NCBI GenBank assembly: GCA_900316415.1
Contig: ONCV01000003.1
Span: 62,001-126,000 of the forward strand
Reading direction: 5' to 3'
Source: an uncultured Eubacteriales bacterium
GTDB taxonomy: Bacteria; Bacillota; Clostridia; Christensenellales; Aristaeellaceae
DNA: 64,000 nt
Position 1 is the stretch's first letter; every line of letters begins with the position of its first letter. This document shows positions 59,764 to 64,000 of this stretch, piece by piece. The translations under genes were made by a program, and so were the position numbers. Under the pieces are notes generated by a model, which was given only the letters and a program-made list of their open reading frames with translations, did not search any database and was not told the origin of the DNA.

Positions 59764-61775
59764 GACTGAATTCGCCTGAACTTCCGATCCAGTTCCGTAT
59801 GGCTGATGGAAACCACGAGCGGGCGCCCATGGGGACACGTAGGCGTTACCTTTCGATCAATCATCTCTTCCACCAAAGAGCGAAGCACGTCCTCCGTCAG
59901 TTTTTCTCCGCCCTTGACCGCGTGCTTGCAAGCCTGCTGCAGAATCGCAGCCCGCTTCTTGTCCGCACCGGGAAGACGTCCCCGCTCCAACTCGTCGATC
60001 GCCTCGTGGAGAAAGGCTGCGCTTTCGTTTCGGCCCAGCAGAACGGGTACGGAGCGGATTGCTACCTCTGTCTCGCTGAAGGGTTCCACCGTCAGACCCA
60101 CCCCCTCCAGCAGCTCTCGGTTTTCCTCCAGGACGGACATCTCCGCCCTGGACACGGAAACGATGGACGGAACCAGCAGTTCCTGGCCTGCCCGCTGTTC
60201 CTCGCAGGCCTTCATCATCCGATCAAAAAGCAGCCTTTCATGAACGGCATGCTGATCCACCATCAGCAGATGATCGGCGTATTCAATCAGGATAAAGGTA
60301 TCGAACAGGGCCCCGAAGATTCGCATGGGCCGGGGAAAGTTCTCCGGCAGCGCGCTGATCTGTTCCGTCTGTTCTGCCACTTCTTCCGGCTTCGCCCGCT
60401 CCTGCACCTCTTTCTCTGCCGGGATCGTTCTCGGCTCTTCCCCGGGGTTCTGGGATGGCAGGGATATTTCGGTTCTTCTTCCTTCCGTTTCCGGAGTATC
60501 CCGGACCGTGTCCGTCCTTGATCTTTCCGTCTCCGGCCGAGGAAGCAGATCCGGTTTCAAGGCCTCCGGACGGGACACGGGAACCTGCGTCCGACCTTCA
60601 ATCGGGCGATACACCGGCTGCGGCTGCTCGTGGAGCATAATCTCCGGGATCACGCCTCCAATGGAGATTTCCGCCTTCCGTACAGGCTCCGGTTCCTTTG
60701 GGGCTGCCGGCTGCGGCCGGACATCCGGCACCGCATCCCGTGGCGAAGCAGGGGTCAGGGACATTTCCACCGGTCTTTCAAAGGCATCCCGGTCCTGCAG
60801 GGCATCGTAGACCAGGCTGAAAACAGCTTCCCGCACCTGCTGATCAAAGCGGAACCGAACCTCCATCTTGTTTGGATGAACATTGACATTCACATTCTCC
60901 GGTGCCATATCCAGATACAGGATGCAGAGGGGGTATTTTCCGATCATCACCCGTTCCCTGCAGGCATCCTCCGTCGCGCCGCTGAGCAGGGGGCTTCGAA
61001 GCATCCGGCGGTTGACAAAGAAGAATTCTCCGGACCGATTGTTCCGGGCGTTTTCTCCGATGCCCACAAATCCGCGAAGAAGCACGCCTCCCTCGTGTCC
61101 GTCGACCCTGCGGAGGGTCCGGACCACCTGGGGCCCATAGAGCGCCACGGCGGCGGATTCGATTTTTCCATCTCCCGGGGAATGATAGACCATCCGGTTT
61201 CCGTTCATGTACCGAAAGCTGACATCCGGGCGGCTCAGGATCAGATGCGCGATCAGATCCGTCACCGCATTTGCTTCCGTTACAGGCTTTTTCAGGAACC
61301 CTCTGCGAACCGGAACATTGAAAAACAGCTCGCGAACCAGAATGCTGGTACCCGGTGCACACGCAGCCTCCGAGATTTCCTGAATCAGTCCGCCCTCATT
61401 CCGGACCCGGATTCCGCTTTCCCGATCCGCTGTCCGGGTCGTCAGCGTCACCTTTCCCACTGCCGCAATGGAAGCCAGTGCTTCTCCCCGGAATCCCAGG
61501 GATTCCACTGTGTCCAGGTCCTCCACGCTGCGGATTTTACTGGTGGCATGGCGCTCAAAGGCCATGCGGATGTCGCTTTCATCGATGCCGCATCCGTCAT
61601 CCGTCACCCGGAAGGAGTCGATCCCCCCTTCCGTGATTTCGACGGAGATATGCTTCGCGCCGGCATCCAGGCTGTTTTCAACCAGCTCCTTGATTGCGGC
61701 CGCGGGTCTTTCCACAACTTCACCCGCCGCAATCTTGCTGATCAGATCATCGCTGAGCATTCTGATTCTGGGCAT
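59760..61775 (-). CDS. mutL: DNA mismatch repair protein MutL
   Basis: N-terminal GHKL ATPase with E-L-V-E-N-S-L-D-A-G, D-D-G-C-G-I and F-R-G-E-A-L-A-S-I; then a low-complexity Pro/Glu/Arg linker (~340-470); then the dimer domain with the endonuclease motif D-Q-H-A-V-H-E-R-L-L-F-D (507-518) and C-P-H-G-R-P. The last acidic residue of the D-Q-H-A-x2-E-x4-E motif is Asp instead of Glu. Own ribosome site GGAGG; follows mutS. Confidence 0.94.
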   Translation of the reverse strand: MPRIRMLSDDLISKIAAGEVVERPAAAIKELVENSLDAGAKHISVEITEGGIDSFRVTDDGCGIDESDIRMAFERHATSKIRSVEDLDTVESLGFRGEALASIAAVGKVTLTTRTADRESGIRVRNEGGLIQEISEAACAPGTSILVRELFFNVPVRRGFLKKPVTEANAVTDLIAHLILSRPDVSFRYMNGNRMVYHSPGDGKIESAAVALYGPQVVRTLRRVDGHEGGVLLRGFVGIGENARNNRSGEFFFVNRRMLRSPLLSGATEDACRERVMIGKYPLCILYLDMAPENVNVNVHPNKMEVRFRFDQQVREAVFSLVYDALQDRDAFERPVEMSLTPASPRDAVPDVRPQPAAPKEPEPVRKAEISIGGVIPEIMLHEQPQPVYRPIEGRTQVPVSRPEALKPDLLPRPETERSRTDTVRDTPETEGRRTEISLPSQNPGEEPRTIPAEKEVQERAKPEEVAEQTEQISALPENFPRPMRIFGALFDTFILIEYADHLLMVDQHAVHERLLFDRMMKACEEQRAGQELLVPSIVSVSRAEMSVLEENRELLEGVGLTVEPFSETEVAIRSVPVLLGRNESAAFLHEAIDELERGRLPGADKKRAAILQQACKHAVKGGEKLTEDVLRSLVEEMIDRKVTPTCPHGRPLVVSISHTELDRKFRRIQS

Positions 61776-61815
61776 ATATTCCTCCAGTCTGCGTTCAAAG
61801 CCCTATCGGAATTTT

Positions 61816-64000
61816 CTACAATTTCCGCGCCTTTTCCCGAAGCAGGAAAAGTTTGTTGATGGCATCCATCGGCGTCAGCGCCATCACATCAATGGACTGA
61901 AGCTCATTGATTATTTCCGTTTTCTGATAATCAAAAAGATCCACCTGCTCATTCTTCCTGGGCTTTTCGTCCTCCCCAAGAATGTTCTGGCCAATGGTGT
62001 TCTGATTGATGTCGCTCACCTCCAGCCGGGCCTGAATCTCATGAGCCCGGACAATGACCGGGTGAGGGACCCCCGCCAGACGGGCAACATGGACACCAAA
62101 GCTTTTATCCGCACCGCCCCGGATGATTTTCCGGAGGAAGATCACGTCTTCCCCATGCTCCCGCACCGAGATGCAGTAATTCCGAACTCCGTCCAGATGC
62201 CCCTCCAGCTCGCTCAGTTCATGATAATGCGTGGCAAACAGGGTCTTCGCACCGATGTTTTCTTTCTGAACGATGTACTCCACGACCGCCCAGGCAATCG
62301 CCAGACCGTCAAAGGTACTGGTTCCCCTGCCAATCTCGTCCAGAATGATCAGGCTGTTGGCCGTCGCATTCCGGAGGATATAAGCCGTTTCACTCATCTC
62401 CACCATGAAGGTGCTCTGACCGCTGGCCAGATCATCGGAGGCGCCCACCCGGGTAAATATCCGGTCACAGACGGGAAGATGGGCCTCCGTAGCCGGAACA
62501 AAGCTGCCCACCTGCGCCATCAGGCAGATCAGAGCCACCTGTCGCATGTAGGTGCTCTTTCCGGCCATATTCGGTCCGGTAATAATCATCATTCGGTTCT
62601 GATCCAGATCCAGTTCCGTATCATTGGGGACAAATTCCCCGCTGGGCAGGCTCCGTTCCACCACCGGGTGACGTCCCTCCAGGATCTTCAGGCTGCCATC
62701 GGCGGTCATCTCCGGGCGTACGTATCGATTCTCCACGGCTGCTCTCGCAAGGCTCTGCAGCACGTCCAGCTGCTTGAGCGCTTCGCAGGTCCGCTGAATC
62801 CGGCCGATGCAGGAAGCCACCTGATCCCGAAGCTCTCCGAACAGGCGCAGTTCCAGGCGCACACTCTGTTCCTGAGCCCCGATGATCTTCTGCTCAATTT
62901 CCTTCAGCTCCGGAGTCATGTATCTTTCCGCATTGGCCAGCGTCTGCTTCCGGGTATACCGATCCGGAACCAGGCTGAGGTAGCTTTTCGTAACTTCGAT
63001 ATAGTATCCGAATACGCGGTTGTACTGGATTCGAAGGTTCTTGATGCCGGTTTCTTCCCGTTCCCGGGCCTCCATGTCCAGAATCCATTGTTTTCCGTTG
63101 GTTTGCGCTTCCCGATATTCATCCAGTTCCCGGGAATATCCGTCCCGGATGATTCCGCCCTCGGTAATAACCAGGGGAGCATCCGGATGAATCGCCCGTT
63201 CCAGCAGGTCTGTCAAATCCTCGAGGGGATCCAGTTCCGTCCGGATGCGCTGAATCAGCGTGGATTGTCCATCCGAAAGCAGATTCAGGACGCCGGGAAT
63301 CTTCTGCAGGCTGTTGCACAGGGCCAGGCAGTCCCGGGCATTCAGATTCCGGTAGGCCACTTTGCTCAACAGCCGTTCCATATCGTAGACTCCGGTCAGT
63401 TCTTCCTGTACGGAGGTACAAAGGACCGGATTATTTGCCAGTTCCTCCACCGCATCATGCCGGGACTGAATATCTTCCCGGCGCAGCAGCGGCTGCTCCA
63501 GCCATTGTTTCAGCAGCCGGCCTCCCATCGCCGTCGCCGTCCGATCCAGAAGCGCCAGCAGGGTTCCCTTCCGGCCCTTTCCCCGCAGGCTTTCTGTCAG
63601 CTCCAGGTTTCGCCTTGTTCCCGGATCGAGCAGCATGACCCTTCCGTTTTCCACCAGGCGCAGAGTTCTCATATGCTCCAGCGAGTTTTTCTGGGTTTCC
63701 CTCAGATATCTCATCAGGGCGCCGGCCGCGCAGACCGCTACCGCTGCCTTGCTGTCCTCCAGGCCGACAGGCGTCAGCGAGGACAGGCGAAACTGCTCCA
63801 TCAGCGTGTCCGCTGCATTTTTTCTCTGGAACCAGCTTTCCGCAATCCGGGCATTCGCCGGCAGATCGAGGCCGGTAAGTTCCCGAAGCCGGGATGGATC
63901 GTTGCAGATCATTTCCGATGCGCCGATCCGGTCGATTTCCGGGCGCAGCGTCGTTTCCATCGGTTCCTCCGCGTAGAATTCTCCCGTGGAAACATCCGCA
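61816..64000 (-). CDS. mutS: DNA mismatch repair protein MutS (5' end outside window)
   Basis: The frame stays open to the window edge (A-D-V-S-T-G-E-F-Y precedes the ATG at 63960), so the start is beyond 64000. Visible parts: connector and lever/clamp domains, Walker A G-P-N-M-A-G-K-S-T near 62570, S-x-F-M-V-E-M-S-E-T, D-E-I-G-R-G-T-S-T and the C-terminal helix-turn-helix. The N-terminal mismatch-binding domain is missing from view. Confidence 0.95.
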   Translation of the reverse strand, partial: ADVSTGEFYAEEPMETTLRPEIDRIGASEMICNDPSRLRELTGLDLPANARIAESWFQRKNAADTLMEQFRLSSLTPVGLEDSKAAVAVCAAGALMRYLRETQKNSLEHMRTLRLVENGRVMLLDPGTRRNLELTESLRGKGRKGTLLALLDRTATAMGGRLLKQWLEQPLLRREDIQSRHDAVEELANNPVLCTSVQEELTGVYDMERLLSKVAYRNLNARDCLALCNSLQKIPGVLNLLSDGQSTLIQRIRTELDPLEDLTDLLERAIHPDAPLVITEGGIIRDGYSRELDEYREAQTNGKQWILDMEAREREETGIKNLRIQYNRVFGYYIEVTKSYLSLVPDRYTRKQTLANAERYMTPELKEIEQKIIGAQEQSVRLELRLFGELRDQVASCIGRIQRTCEALKQLDVLQSLARAAVENRYVRPEMTADGSLKILEGRHPVVERSLPSGEFVPNDTELDLDQNRMMIITGPNMAGKSTYMRQVALICLMAQVGSFVPATEAHLPVCDRIFTRVGASDDLASGQSTFMVEMSETAYILRNATANSLIILDEIGRGTSTFDGLAIAWAVVEYIVQKENIGAKTLFATHYHELSELEGHLDGVRNYCISVREHGEDVIFLRKIIRGGADKSFGVHVARLAGVPHPVIVRAHEIQARLEVSDINQNTIGQNILGEDEKPRKNEQVDLFDYQKTEIINELQSIDVMALTPMDAINKLFLLREKARKL

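Noticed and set aside
63958..63960. ATG at 63960 as start of mutS
   Set aside because: The frame continues upstream with conserved MutS residues to the window edge, so this is an internal Met.
1..64000. CRISPR arrays, tRNA or rRNA genes, insertion sequences, prophage
   Set aside because: No direct-repeat arrays, cloverleaf sequences, transposase genes or phage genes were found on either strand by eye.

Overview
The window looks like chromosomal core sequence from an anaerobic Clostridia-type Bacillota. Supporting signs are the gene order mrnC-thyX-rlmB-sigH, yloU-fakA(yloV)-recG, phoH-pgpH-ybeY-cdd-era and rnhB-yraN-comM-dprA-topA-trmFO-hslV-hslU; two T-box leaders; strong AGGAGG-type ribosome binding sites; frequent TTG/GTG starts; and clostridial-type TTGACA/TATAAT promoters. 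The base composition is moderately GC-rich by eye (not computed). No rRNA, tRNA, CRISPR array, prophage or insertion sequence was seen. Both ends cut through genes: mrnC on the left and mutS on the right.

Layout. 1-3.2 kb (+): mrnC (partial), thyX, rlmB, sigH, closed by a strong terminator. 3.2-4.8 kb (-): cimA, divergent from the glycogen operon glgC-glgD-glgA (5.1-9.0 kb, +). 9.1-12.6 kb (+): a TrmN6-like methyltransferase, a BaiN/HI0933 flavoprotein, a TetR regulator and deoD. 12.7-16.1 kb (-): a T-box leader with a probable Tyr specifier, driving an aminotransferase, tyrS and yigZ. 16.2-20.4 kb (+): yloU, fakA, recG. 20.4-27.3 kb (-): a DUF512 radical-SAM protein, der, plsY, lepA, a YpsA-like gene and hemW. 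27.4-28.4 kb (+): a lone mreB-family gene. 28.5-32.8 kb (-): a second T-box (probable Leu specifier) driving a 2-isopropylmalate-synthase-like protein that has lost its metal-binding residues, and an 837-residue fusion of a xylose-isomerase-like TIM barrel with an AMP-forming acyl-CoA ligase. 32.9-39.1 kb (+): phoH, pgpH, a ybeY-cdd gene fusion, era, rlmI. 39.2-58.7 kb (-): a tyrosine recombinase, rnhA, proC, hslU, hslV, trmFO, topA, dprA, comM, a giant double GT-C glycosyltransferase, yraN, rnhB, rbgA, a phosphohexomutase, a DUF2461 gene and rplS. 58.8-64 kb (-): miaA, mutL, mutS (partial).

Most genes are housekeeping: rRNA/tRNA modification and ribosome assembly (rlmB, rlmI, ybeY, era, der, rbgA, lepA, trmFO, miaA), DNA processing and repair (recG, topA, dprA, comM, rnhA, rnhB, mutSL), glycogen storage and proteostasis (hslVU). 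The most unusual locus is the T-box operon at 28.5-32.8 kb. A leucine-tRNA-sensing leader appears to control a LeuA relative that keeps its leucine-binding regulatory domain but has no recognisable catalytic metal site, plus a fused acyl-CoA ligase. Other points of interest are the two fused GT-C halves in the 1371-residue membrane protein, the YbeY-cytidine deaminase fusion, and a 10+10 bp inverted repeat overlapping the -35 box of the tyrosine recombinase gene.

All assignments were made by reading motifs and gene order; no database search or structure prediction was run.
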